NCBI RefSeq assembly: GCF_018449515.1
Contig: NZ_JAAVUQ010000026.1
Location: 1-64,000, forward strand
DNA from: Caballeronia sp. dw_19
GTDB taxonomy: Bacteria > Pseudomonadota > Gammaproteobacteria > Burkholderiales > Burkholderiaceae
Direction: 5' to 3'
DNA: 64,000 bases
The translations under genes and the position numbers were made by a program. This document shows, piece by piece, positions 25,561 to 34,018 of the stretch. Each line of letters begins with the position of its first letter. The stretch's first letter is position 1. Below the pieces are notes generated by a model that was not told the DNA's origin, did not search any database, and saw only the letters and a list, made by a program, of their open reading frames with translations.

Positions 25561-25763
25561 GAGGAGGGCGCGGTGTGGATGGCGGCAGTGTCGTTGACGC
25601 GCGTGGCGCGCCGCATCAGGAATATACCCCTGTCGCTAGCCATCGATAAGTAAATTAGATGGGGTTTGTAGCACTGGGAACGCCATGCCGAGTCGTGTGC
25701 GAGTACGCTCTTCGTTCATCGAATCGTGGTTTCAAATCCTGACGCAATCTTTTAAAGGCACAG

Positions 25764-26498
25764 ATGAGCACGGAAAAAATGTCGGCGTTGATTATCAGTG
25801 CGCATAGCGCGGATTTCGTGTGGCGGGCCGGCGGCGCGATCGCGCTGCACGCGCGTAACGGTTACCGCGTGAAGGTGGTGTGCCTCGCGTTTGGCGAGCG
25901 CGGCGAATCCGCGAAGCTGTGGCGCAAGCCGGGCATGACGCTCGAGAAGGTGAAGGCCGCGCGCCGCGAGGAAGCGGAGCGCGCTGGCGACGTGCTCGGC
26001 GCGGAGCTCGAATTCTTCGATCTCGGCGACTATCCGCTACGTGTCCCGGACGAAGCGCTGATGCGGCTCGTCGATATCTATCGCGAGCTGCAGCCGTCGT
26101 TCGTGCTGAGCCACTCGCTGAAAGATCCGTATAACTTCGACCACCCGCTTGCCATGCACGTCGCGCAGGAAGCGCGGATCATCGCCCAGGCTGAAGGCCA
26201 CAAGCCGGGCGGGAAGATCGTCGGCGCGCCGCCGGTCTACGCGTTCGAGCCGCACCAGACCGAGCAGTGCGAATGGTCGCCGAATGTGTTTCTCGACATC
26301 ACCGAGGTGTGGGACACGAAGCGTCGCGCGATCGAGTGCATGGCCGGCCAGGAACATCTGTGGGAATACTACACACGCGTGGCGCTGCAACGCGGCGTGC
26401 AGGCGAAACGTAACATCGGCATTACTGCGGCGCGCGATATCCGCTATGCGGAAGGCTATCAGCGCATCACGCCGCAAGTGATGGGAGACCTGTCGTGA
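25764..26498 (+). CDS. galB: 4-oxalomesaconate hydratase (PIG-L/LmbE fold)
   Basis: A 244-residue member of the LmbE superfamily. The metal-binding start ALIISAHSADFVWRAGG and later LSHSLKDPYNFDHPLAMHVA, AFEPHQTEQCEW and AGQEHLWEYYTRVALQ are characteristic of GalB, which hydrates 4-oxalomesaconate (keto or enol form) to 4-carboxy-4-hydroxy-2-oxoadipate with Zn. GalB is unlike the LigJ hydratase family. It starts the galBCD operon and overlaps galC by 4 bp (GTGA). Confidence 0.9.
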   Translation: MSTEKMSALIISAHSADFVWRAGGAIALHARNGYRVKVVCLAFGERGESAKLWRKPGMTLEKVKAARREEAERAGDVLGAELEFFDLGDYPLRVPDEALMRLVDIYRELQPSFVLSHSLKDPYNFDHPLAMHVAQEARIIAQAEGHKPGGKIVGAPPVYAFEPHQTEQCEWSPNVFLDITEVWDTKRRAIECMAGQEHLWEYYTRVALQRGVQAKRNIGITAARDIRYAEGYQRITPQVMGDLS

Positions 26499-27190
26499 AC
26501 CGCGGCGTCGTGGTGCGTAACATCGGCCGCGCGGATGCCGCTGCGGTCAGGCTATTGGGCGTTGCGGGCAGTGCGACGGTGCACGAGGCGCAGGGCCGCC
26601 TCGGTCTTCTCGCGCCGTATCTGCGGCCGATCTGGACGGGCGCGGCGATTGCCGGCCCGGCGGTCACCGTGCTGGCGCCACCGTCGGACAACTGGATGCT
26701 GCACGTCGCCGTTGAGCAGTGCCAAGCCGGCGACGTGCTGGTTGTCGCGACCACGTCCGCGTGCGAGGACGGCTATTTCGGCGAGCTGCTGGCCACTTCG
26801 CTGGCGGCCCGCGGTGTGCTCGGGCTCGTCATCGACGCGGGTTGCCGCGACGTGCGGGCACTGGAACAGATGAAATTCCCGGTGTGGTCGAAGGCGATTT
26901 CCGCACAGGGCACCGTGAAGGAAACGCTGGGCTCGGTGAACGTGCCGGTCGTATGTGCGGGGCAACTGGTGAGCCCGGGCGACGTCGTGGTGGCGGATGA
27001 CGACGGCGTCGTGATCGTTCCGGCCGCGCATGCGGCGCAGGTGGCCAGCGCGGCGCAGGAGCGGCTCGAAAAGGAGCAGCACACGCGCGAAGTGCTGGCG
27101 AGCGGCCAGCTCGGGCTCGACTACTACGGCATGCGCGAGAAGCTTGCCGCGAAGGGGCTGCGTTACGTCGATTCGTTGGACGGGATCTGA
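26495..27190 (+). CDS. galC: 4-carboxy-4-hydroxy-2-oxoadipate aldolase (RraA/HMG aldolase fold)
   Basis: A 231-residue class II aldolase of the LigK/GalC group, cleaving CHA to pyruvate and oxaloacetate and also decarboxylating oxaloacetate. The active-site loop GLVIDAGCRDVRALEQMKFPV carries the Asp-x-Gly-x-Arg-Asp motif, with VVADDDGVVIVP near the end. GTG start at 26495 overlaps the galB stop. It is followed after 1 bp by galD. Confidence 0.92.
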   Translation: MNRGVVVRNIGRADAAAVRLLGVAGSATVHEAQGRLGLLAPYLRPIWTGAAIAGPAVTVLAPPSDNWMLHVAVEQCQAGDVLVVATTSACEDGYFGELLATSLAARGVLGLVIDAGCRDVRALEQMKFPVWSKAISAQGTVKETLGSVNVPVVCAGQLVSPGDVVVADDDGVVIVPAAHAAQVASAAQERLEKEQHTREVLASGQLGLDYYGMREKLAAKGLRYVDSLDGI

Positions 27191-27191
27191 G

Positions 27192-28334
27192 ATGCGCAGC
27201 GCAAGCCAGACCCGTATTCCGTGCGTCGTGATGCGCGGCGGCACATCGAAGGGGCTGTACTTCCTCGCGAGCGACCTGCCGCACGACGCCGCGGTACGCG
27301 ATGCAGTACTGCTAGCCGCGATGGGCTCCCCCGACGCGCGCCAGATCGACGGCATGGGCGGTGCCGATTCGTTGACGAGCAAGGTGGCGATCGTGTCGAG
27401 CGCGACGCGTGCCGATGCCGACGTCGATTACCTGTTTGCGCAGGTAGTCGTGAACGAGCAGCGCGTCGATTACGGGCAAAACTGCGGAAACATTCTTGCT
27501 GGCGTCGGTGCGTTCGCGATCGAGCAGGGGATGGTGCCAGTGCGCTGCGCGCGCACGCCGGTGCGGATTCACATGCTCAATACCGGGCAGATTGCGGTCG
27601 CGCACGTGCCGACATCCGGCGGCTGCGTCGAGTACGCAGGCGATGTGCGGATCGACGGCGTGCCGGGCACCGCCGCCGGCGTGCCGATCGAGTTTCGTGA
27701 TACAGCGGGGTCGACGTGCGGCGCGTTGCTGCCGACCAGCCATCTGCGCGACATGATCGACGGGGTGGAGGTGACGTGCATCGATAACGGCATGCCGCTC
27801 GTGATGATGCGTGCGCGCGACCTCGGCCGCTCCGGCTACGAGTCGCGCGACGAACTGGATGGCGACGTGGAATTGAAACAGCGCATCGAGGCGATCCGGC
27901 TCAAGGCGGGCCCGCTGATGAACCTCGGCGACGTCGCTCGGCGCACCGTGCCGAAGATGTGTATCGTCGCCGCGCCACAGAACGGCGGTACGTTGAGCAC
28001 GCGGACCTTCATTCCGCACCGCTGCCATGCGTCCATCGGCGTGCTCGGCGCGGTGAGCGTCGCGACGGCCGCGGTGTTGCCGGGCTCGGTCTGCGACGGC
28101 ATCGTGGCATTGCGGGACAGTGCGACGCAGCGGCTGTCGATCGAGCATCCGAGCGGCGAGTTTACGGTCGAACTGGAGCTCGGCGGTGAGCCGCATGCGC
28201 CGTCCGTGCAAAGTGCGGCGTTGCTGCGTACCGCGCGCTGGCTGTTCGACGGACATGTGTGCGTGGCGTCTGCCGTCTGGGACGGCCGCCGCAACGAAAA
28301 TGAGCACGCAACGCACGCGTCGGGCAGCACCTGA
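27192..28334 (+). CDS. galD: 4-oxalomesaconate tautomerase (PrpF family)
   Basis: A 380-residue PrpF-type isomerase. The start MRSASQTRIPCVVMRGGTSK at 27192 has the family's conserved RGGTSKG loop directly after; the frame is open further upstream but lies inside galC. Other motifs are ARQIDGMGGADSLTSK, GQNCGNILAGVGAFAIE and a C-terminal IEHPSGEF. GalD converts keto to enol 4-oxalomesaconate, the substrate of GalB, so B, C and D form a complete route from 4-oxalomesaconate. Confidence 0.9.
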   Translation: MRSASQTRIPCVVMRGGTSKGLYFLASDLPHDAAVRDAVLLAAMGSPDARQIDGMGGADSLTSKVAIVSSATRADADVDYLFAQVVVNEQRVDYGQNCGNILAGVGAFAIEQGMVPVRCARTPVRIHMLNTGQIAVAHVPTSGGCVEYAGDVRIDGVPGTAAGVPIEFRDTAGSTCGALLPTSHLRDMIDGVEVTCIDNGMPLVMMRARDLGRSGYESRDELDGDVELKQRIEAIRLKAGPLMNLGDVARRTVPKMCIVAAPQNGGTLSTRTFIPHRCHASIGVLGAVSVATAAVLPGSVCDGIVALRDSATQRLSIEHPSGEFTVELELGGEPHAPSVQSAALLRTARWLFDGHVCVASAVWDGRRNENEHATHASGST

Positions 28335-28347
28335 GGATTTGAGGAAG

Positions 28348-29085
28348 ATGAAACGCGAAACGCTTGTATTGATTCCGGGCTTGCTGTGCGACGCGACGGT
28401 ATGGACTGACCAGTGCGAGGCGCTGGCGCCGTTGGCGGATTGCGTGGTCGCCGAACATGGCGATTGCAACTCGATCCGCGAGATGGCCGAACGGGCGCTC
28501 TCCAGTGTGGACGACGATGCGCTCTCGGTCGCGGGACACTCGATGGGCGGGCGCGTCGCGCTCGAAATGATGCGGCTTGCGCCGCATCGCATCGCGCGGC
28601 TCGCGCTGCTCGACACGGGTTACCAGCCGCTCCCGGCCGGTGAGGCAGGCGATCGCGAACGCGCGGGCCGGATGGCGCTCATTGCTTTGGCGCGACAGCA
28701 GGGTATGCGCGCGATGGGGCAAGCCTGGGCGCCCGGCATGGTGCTCGAAGAACGCGTCGGGACGCCGCTTTTCGAGCGCATCCTCGACATGATCGAGCGC
28801 AGCACGCCGGCGCGCTTCGAGGCGCAGATCGGCGCGCTGCTCGCGCGGCCCGACGCGGAACCGCTGCTCGCGCAGATTACCTGTCCAACGACGGTGATCT
28901 GTGGACGCGCCGACGGCTGGAGCCCGCTGGCGCGGCACGAAGCGATGCAGGCGGCGATTCAGGGGGCGACGCTCAGCGTGATCGAGCGTTCGGGCCATAT
29001 GGCGACGATGGAGCAACCAGACGCCGTATCGGCCGCGTTGGCCGGGTGGCTCGCGCAGCCTGCAACTGGCGCGAAGCAAGGGTGA
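28348..29085 (+). CDS. Alpha/beta hydrolase
   Basis: A 245-residue serine hydrolase: nucleophile elbow GHSMGGR near residue 69, oxyanion-hole region LIPGLLCDATVW, Asp candidate in VICGRADGWSP and catalytic His in ERSGHMATMEQP. The fold resembles PcaD-like enol-lactonases and esterases. It is 13 bp after galD and overlaps the next gene by 4 bp, so it belongs to the gal operon. It may release an aromatic acid from an ester or open a lactone. Substrate unknown. Confidence 0.85.
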   Translation: MKRETLVLIPGLLCDATVWTDQCEALAPLADCVVAEHGDCNSIREMAERALSSVDDDALSVAGHSMGGRVALEMMRLAPHRIARLALLDTGYQPLPAGEAGDRERAGRMALIALARQQGMRAMGQAWAPGMVLEERVGTPLFERILDMIERSTPARFEAQIGALLARPDAEPLLAQITCPTTVICGRADGWSPLARHEAMQAAIQGATLSVIERSGHMATMEQPDAVSAALAGWLAQPATGAKQG

Positions 29086-29528
29086 ACGACACAGCACTGA
29101 CCGACATCGAACGATTGATGATCGAGCGTGCGTGCTGCACGCTCGTGCAGCACGCGGCCGATGCGGTCGATGCCGCGAACGCGGACGAACTGACCCGGCT
29201 CTTCACTGGCGACGCACAGCTCTGGCGTCCGGGCGGGGGCCTGCTGACCGGGCGCGAGGCGATCCTCGCGTCGTATCGCGCGCGGACGGCCGATCGCATC
29301 ACGCGGCACCTTATTGCCGGCACGTCGGTCGAGGTAGTGGGCGCAGAACGCGCGCGCGGGCTGAGTCGCGTGCTGGTGTGGAGCAGCAGCACCTCGGAAG
29401 CGCCTGGCCCGTTCGGCCGCCGTGCGACGCGCCAGGTGCTCGGCGCATTCGAAGACGAATTTGTGAAGCATGGCGCGGTGTGGTTGATTGCGAAACGCCA
29501 CGCGTCTTTCGAGCTATACACGGAATAG
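29082..29528 (+). CDS. NTF2/SnoaL-like domain protein
   Basis: A 148-residue protein. GTG at 29082 overlaps the hydrolase stop; the upstream ATG at 29046 lies within the hydrolase. The cone-shaped NTF2-like fold is suggested by an N-terminal helix pair (CTLVQHAADAVDAANADELT), RLFTGDAQLW, and alternating strands ending HGAVWLIAKRHASFELY. Related proteins include small subunits of ring-hydroxylating dioxygenases and SnoaL isomerases or dehydratases. Its operon position suggests an accessory step before ring cleavage. Confidence 0.75.
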   Translation: MNDTALTDIERLMIERACCTLVQHAADAVDAANADELTRLFTGDAQLWRPGGGLLTGREAILASYRARTADRITRHLIAGTSVEVVGAERARGLSRVLVWSSSTSEAPGPFGRRATRQVLGAFEDEFVKHGAVWLIAKRHASFELYTE

Positions 29529-29569
29529 ACAAGAAACCGGTTCAAAACGAATGCTCTGCATGCCTGACG

Positions 29570-29750
29570 ATGTTCCGGCAGACGAGGGGCACCCGAGTTT
29601 GAGGAATGCTTCGTGAATGTCGGCGCGCCGCTCAAAACGAATGCGAAGACGACGAAAGTTGTGGAGCCACGCGTGAATACGCTCGACCACCCGGCGAAAT
29701 TTGTCGCGGCCCCTTCCGCGGTCGGTCCGACGCTTTGCGATCACCGATCC
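29570..29750 (-). pseudogene. IS5-family transposase, C-terminal remnant
   Basis: The minus strand reads KFRRVVERIHAWLHNFRRLR then RFERRADIHEAFLKLGC, the conserved VVER..W...RR ending of IS5 (ISL2/IS1031-type) transposases. Only about 55 codons remain. It separates the gal operon from the reductase. Confidence 0.7.
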
Positions 29751-29891
29751 AATTAACGCCCACAGCTAGTCATCATTGGCCGGCGTGGCGATCCCCCTGG
29801 TTCCGGTTGTTCAGATAGCCAGGGTTGACAGCTTGCCGGAATAGTTAACAGCCCCCTCGGGGTCTTTTTGAAATGGTCTCCAAGCGAATCG

Positions 29892-30938
29892 ATGTCCGAA
29901 CTGACACACAACCTGACCCTGGAAGGCACCGAGGTCCAGTTTTCCTGTAACGCCGACGACACCGTCCTGCGCGCCGCATTGCGGGCCGGCATCGCGTTTC
30001 CCTATGAATGCAATGTCGGCGCGTGCGGCAACTGCAAGTTTCAGTTGATTGAAGGTGAACTCGGCAATAAGTGGCCTGAAGCGCCGGGCTGGACGGACAA
30101 GGATCGCGAGCGCGCCCGCCTTCTCGGCTGTCAGTCGGTCCCCCACGGCGACTGCACGATCAAGGTCCGGACTTCGGCGCAGTACGCGCCGGTCCACACG
30201 CCGCGGCGTGTGTCGGCGACCTTGACGGAACGCCGTGACATCACGCACGACATCTGCGAATTCCGATTTGCGATCGACACTCCGATGCCGTTCGAGCCGG
30301 GCCAGTACGCGCTGCTGACGCTGCCCGGCGTCAGGGGGGCGCGCGCGTATTCGATGAGCAATATTGCCGATCCCGCTTCGCCGTCGCTGCACTTCCAGGT
30401 GCGCCGCGTGCCTGGCGGCGAGGGCAGTAGCGTGCTGTTCGACGTGATGCGACCTGGCCAGCGCATCGAGATCGACGGTCCTTACGGCCATGCGTGGCTG
30501 CGTCGCGAAGTGAAGCGCGATATCGTCTGTCTCGCCGGCGGTTCCGGTCTTGCGCCGATGATCTCGATTGCGCGCGGCATGGCCGCCGATCCCGCGCTGC
30601 GCGACGTCAAGCTGCATTTCCTCTATGGCGGCCGGAGCGGCAAGGACCTGTGTGGTAAGGATATGCTCGAAGCACTGCCGGGCTTCGGCGAGCGGATCCG
30701 CTATTACGCGGCGGTTTCGGCGCCAGAAGTCAACGAAGGCGGGCAGGCCGGTGCGGCGGCCATCGCCGTGAATCATCTTGGGTTCGTTCACGAATTGGCC
30801 AACGCGTTGCTCGGCAAGCGCCTGCGCGACATGGAGATCTACTTCGCAGGACCGCCGGCAATGGGGACCGCGGTGCAACAGATGCTGCTGGCTCATCGAG
30901 TGCCGTCCGACCGCATGCATTTCGACCAGTTTTATTGA
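29892..30938 (+). CDS. Oxygenase reductase, N-terminal [2Fe-2S] ferredoxin + FAD/NAD domains
   Basis: A 348-residue flavin reductase. The plant-type ferredoxin domain has Cys ligands in ECNVGACGNCK (about residues 40, 45, 48) and LLGCQS (about 78). FAD-binding RAYSMSN is near 150 and NAD-binding LAGGSGLAPMISIARG near 215, ending in CAGPPAM-like YFAGPPAMG. This BenC/DmpP-like order differs from phthalate reductases, where the ferredoxin is C-terminal. It probably supplies electrons to the Rieske oxygenase at 34019. Start chosen at MSELTHN; 29868 is an alternative. Confidence 0.88.
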   Translation: MSELTHNLTLEGTEVQFSCNADDTVLRAALRAGIAFPYECNVGACGNCKFQLIEGELGNKWPEAPGWTDKDRERARLLGCQSVPHGDCTIKVRTSAQYAPVHTPRRVSATLTERRDITHDICEFRFAIDTPMPFEPGQYALLTLPGVRGARAYSMSNIADPASPSLHFQVRRVPGGEGSSVLFDVMRPGQRIEIDGPYGHAWLRREVKRDIVCLAGGSGLAPMISIARGMAADPALRDVKLHFLYGGRSGKDLCGKDMLEALPGFGERIRYYAAVSAPEVNEGGQAGAAAIAVNHLGFVHELANALLGKRLRDMEIYFAGPPAMGTAVQQMLLAHRVPSDRMHFDQFY

Positions 30939-31116
30939 TGCCTGTGCCTATGACTGTGGGTACCGCGGTAATGACAAGGCCGGAAAAAGACCGTAAGAGA
31001 GGAATGCTTGATCGGCATACCCTAGCTTGCCTATGAGTCGGCGCAAGAAAGATTCGACCCTTTATATTGAATTATTAGAGCAGAAATCATGATAATTCTG
31101 CGACTTGGAGGAGCAT

Positions 31117-32517
31117 ATGACAGGTAACGATCACGTCGAAATCGGTGCGCTTATCGACGAGACAGGTCTGACGAGATTCAATATCGGTCTCACGGTATTT
31201 GCGTTTTTCGTGATGGTGTTCGATGGCTACGATGTGAGCTCGCTGGCTTTCGCCGGGCCGAGCATCATCAAGACCTGGCATTTGGCAAACAGGGGTATTT
31301 TAGGTCCGATTTTCAGCGCGAGCCTGTTGGGCATGATGTTCGGCGCACCGATCCTGGGCTGGGTTGGCGACCGCGCCGGACGAAAGGCCGCCGTTGCTAT
31401 TGCCTGCGTGATCATGGGTGCCGCCAGTCTGGCCTGTTCGGTATCGACGGAACTGTGGCAACTCGTCGTCCTGCGATTCGTGACCGGCCTCGGGATGGGT
31501 GGTCTCGCGCCCAACATGATCTCGTTGGTCGCCGAATATGCCCCGAAGCGGTTCCGGGCGACCATGGTCATCTGCATGTACACCGGCATCACATTGGGCG
31601 GCGCCGTGGTTGGCGCGGTCGCGGCGGGACTGGTCGCCGCCTTTGGCTGGCAGGTGCTCTTTCTCATCGGGGGCGCGGGTCCGCTGGTCATGGCGCTGCT
31701 CGTGACCTTGTTCATGCCGGAGTCGGTCAAGTTCCTGGCAACGCATCGCAGTGGCCAGCGTCGTATCGCCGCCCTGGTTTCCCGTTTTGCCAAAACAAAA
31801 TTCAGCCCCGGCACAACGTTCTATCTCGTCGACGAAGCGGCGGGGAACGCACCGGCCAAGCGGATTACCTCGCCCGCCTTTCTCTTTTCGAAGGGGCTCA
31901 TCCTCGCGACCTTGTCGTTGTGGATCTGTATGGCGGGAGGACTGATGGGCTACTACTTCCTCATGAACTGGACGCCGATTTTGTTCGAGCAGGCCCATGT
32001 TGCGCCATCGGTGGCGGCTCTGGCGACCACGATCTTCCAGATTGGCGGCACGGTTGGTGGTCTCACCCTGAGCCGGCTGATCGACCGGCGCGGCGTCGGC
32101 GCGATTGCGGTGCTGTTCCTGGCGGCGGTCCCGATTATTGGCACTGTTGGTCTCTTGACGGACTCGAAGCCCTTGCTGTTCGCGGGGATGTTCCTTGCCG
32201 GCTTCTGCGCGCTGGGCATCCAGTTTGGTGTCAATGCGATCGCATCGATCGTCTACCCCACCTATTGCCGCACGTATGCGTTGGGTTGGGCCTTTGCCGT
32301 GGGGCGTGTTGGCGCTGTCGTTGGTCCGGTGGTCGGCGGTTTGATCGTGGAGCTCCATATCCCGATCCAGGTCATCTTTTACGTCGCCGCGATCCCGTTC
32401 GCAATCGGTTTGATCGGCAGCGTCATGTTGGGGCGTGCGTATTCGACGATGGCTGCAAGCAACCGATTATCGAACGGTGATATCGAAATGACCTCTGTAA
32501 TACGCTGTTCGAACTGA
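31117..32517 (+). CDS. MFS transporter, aromatic acid:H+ symporter (AAHS) family
   Basis: A 466-residue, 12-helix inner-membrane carrier. TM1 carries the AAHS motif VFDGYDVSSLAFAGPSI, and the loop 2-3 motif is GWVGDRAGRKAAV; loop 8-9 has SRLIDRRGVGA. Relatives (PcaK, GalT, BenK) import hydroxybenzoates with protons. A ribosome site GGAGGA precedes 31117. It is between the reductase and the oxygenase operon, so it likely imports the aromatic acid. Confidence 0.92.
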   Translation: MTGNDHVEIGALIDETGLTRFNIGLTVFAFFVMVFDGYDVSSLAFAGPSIIKTWHLANRGILGPIFSASLLGMMFGAPILGWVGDRAGRKAAVAIACVIMGAASLACSVSTELWQLVVLRFVTGLGMGGLAPNMISLVAEYAPKRFRATMVICMYTGITLGGAVVGAVAAGLVAAFGWQVLFLIGGAGPLVMALLVTLFMPESVKFLATHRSGQRRIAALVSRFAKTKFSPGTTFYLVDEAAGNAPAKRITSPAFLFSKGLILATLSLWICMAGGLMGYYFLMNWTPILFEQAHVAPSVAALATTIFQIGGTVGGLTLSRLIDRRGVGAIAVLFLAAVPIIGTVGLLTDSKPLLFAGMFLAGFCALGIQFGVNAIASIVYPTYCRTYALGWAFAVGRVGAVVGPVVGGLIVELHIPIQVIFYVAAIPFAIGLIGSVMLGRAYSTMAASNRLSNGDIEMTSVIRCSN

Positions 32518-32555
32518 ACCGGGTGCATCGACGAAAAAACTAAGAAGTTCTATCA

Positions 32556-33293
32556 ATGGCGAACTTCATTCTGGTTAGCGGCGCGTGGCATGGGAACTGG
32601 TGTTGGGAGTACCTGGGCCCATTGCTTCGGCGTTCAGGTCACTACGTCCTGACGCCCAATCTGGCGGGGATGGGCTCCGATGAACGAGAACTCCCAAAGG
32701 ACGACGCGCTTCGCGTCTGGGCAGACGATATCGCCGATCTGGTTCGGGAACAGGAAGAACCGGTCATCCTCGTAGGGCATAGCCGAGGGGGAATCGTCAT
32801 CAGCGAGGTAGCGGAACGCGTTTGCGACAGGATTGGATTGCTCGTTTATCTTGCTGGTTATCTCGTGCCGTCCGGACGTACTCTGGCAGAGATGCGTAAC
32901 ACGATACCGAGTGCCGTAACGGCCAAAAGAGACCAAGTCGTCCGATTGAGTGGCGACGGACTGTACACGACAGTTGCTCCAGGCGCGTCGCGCGAGTTCT
33001 TCTACAACCGCACGTCGGACGATCGGCTTTTGCATGTCGAGCAGAACCTGTCGCGTGAACCTGTCAGCCCGTCCACATGCCCCCTTGTGCTGAGCGATGA
33101 GCGCTATGGAACGGTGCCTCGGGCCTACATCGAAACACTGCACGATCGAGCGATCTCTATCGACCTCCAGCGCTGGATGCACACGTTACAGTCGTGTGAG
33201 CACGTGATCACGCTAGATTCTGACCACTCGCCGTTCTATTCAGCGCCGGCCGAGCTCGCGGGCGCTTTGAACTCTCTCGCACACGCCGTCTGA
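32556..33293 (+). CDS. Alpha/beta hydrolase, salicylate-esterase-like
   Basis: A 245-residue hydrolase with the plant methyl-esterase-like opening FILVSGAWHGNWCWEYL, nucleophile in LVGHSRGGIVISE (Ser near 76) and a C-terminal His in LDSDHSPFYS. It starts 38 bp after the MFS gene, so it is probably co-transcribed. Members cleave small esters, often aromatic methyl esters. It may de-esterify the imported aromatic substrate; this is inferred. Confidence 0.85.
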   Translation: MANFILVSGAWHGNWCWEYLGPLLRRSGHYVLTPNLAGMGSDERELPKDDALRVWADDIADLVREQEEPVILVGHSRGGIVISEVAERVCDRIGLLVYLAGYLVPSGRTLAEMRNTIPSAVTAKRDQVVRLSGDGLYTTVAPGASREFFYNRTSDDRLLHVEQNLSREPVSPSTCPLVLSDERYGTVPRAYIETLHDRAISIDLQRWMHTLQSCEHVITLDSDHSPFYSAPAELAGALNSLAHAV

Positions 33294-33367
33294 ACTGAAC
33301 CCTAAGCGTTGGACATGAATTCCGGCCCTTGGGGTTTTTCATGGCGAAATACGAAGAGCGACTCAAC

Positions 33368-33640
33368 TTAGAAGTCTTTGAGCGCCTCGGATCCCAAACG
33401 GCGAGAGATGACCCGGGCTGCATTGAGCACGAAGGGGATATGCTTTGGGATGACCTCATCGGACAAGCGATGCGTGGGTCCCGCGAGCCTGATCGCCCCA
33501 ACAACTTGCCGATTGGCGCCAAATATTGGCGTCCCTAATGATCAAACGTATGTCAACCTCATATCGTTCGGTTTCCTTAGCAAGTCCGTCCTGGCGTGTT
33601 TGGGCAAGCGCCTCGCGAGATAGTCTGGATCGGTCTTCGT
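33368..33640 (-). pseudogene. IclR-family regulator, C-terminal remnant
   Basis: The minus strand reads LAQTRQDGLAKETERYEVDI and, after a frameshift near 33545, PIFGANRQVVGAIRLAGPTH, then IPFVLNAARVISRRLGSEAL ending TAA at 33368-33370. This is the end of an IclR effector domain. The N-terminal half is not recognisable. It may be the former regulator of the oxygenase operon. Confidence 0.6.
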
Positions 33641-34018
33641 CGCGGGCGTACGAGGTTCCACGTGCCCAAGCGCTTCGCCATCGTGGTTATGCCGATTTCG
33701 GTGTCACCGACCCAAAAGACTTCCGCAGGCGCACGTCTTGAATTACGGTGGAAGAACCGGTTTCACGCATAGGAAACTGCATTTTTGATCGGGAATGATT
33801 GCGCCGACCAGCGGTAAGCCCAAGGCATTTTCCGTCGCCTCTCGCCACAATGTCGGTTCCATCCTTGACTTGTCTATGCCTCAGGAAGACAATCATCGTT
33901 ATTAAGAACGGTGTTTCACATAAAGGAACGCCGCAAGTCCGAAATTCGGAAGTGGGTTGCGCTAAGCCGTCGGCATTTGCCGTCGGCGGCAGGCGCTCTT
34001 TTTTGCTCAGGAGACGAA
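33641..34018. other. Upstream region of oxygenase operon
   Basis: No intact gene. Minus-strand fragments (LWREATENALGLPLVGAIIP-like near 33830) could be further IclR debris. Near 33975-33993 a short stem (CCGTCGGC-atttg-CCGTCGGCGG partial repeat) precedes the ribosome site CAGGAGA. I see no convincing promoter. Confidence 0.3.

Noticed and set aside
27312..28616. 434-codon open frame on the minus strand opposite galD
   Set aside because: It is an antisense shadow in GC-rich DNA: Arg/His-rich, no motif, while the plus strand has a complete PrpF-family protein with conserved motifs.
29846..29872. Possible terminator CCCCCTCGGGG followed by TTTTT
   Set aside because: The stem is only four or five pairs; too weak to call although the T run is present.
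31300..32358. Long minus frame and a 341-codon plus frame over the MFS gene
   Set aside because: Both are out-of-frame shadows; only the frame from 31117 has transmembrane helices and AAHS motifs.
33329..33538. 69-codon plus frame starting MGFFMAKYEERLNLEV
   Set aside because: At first it looked like an IS3 OrfA start, but the opposite strand gives a clear IclR C-terminus, which explains the open frame better.
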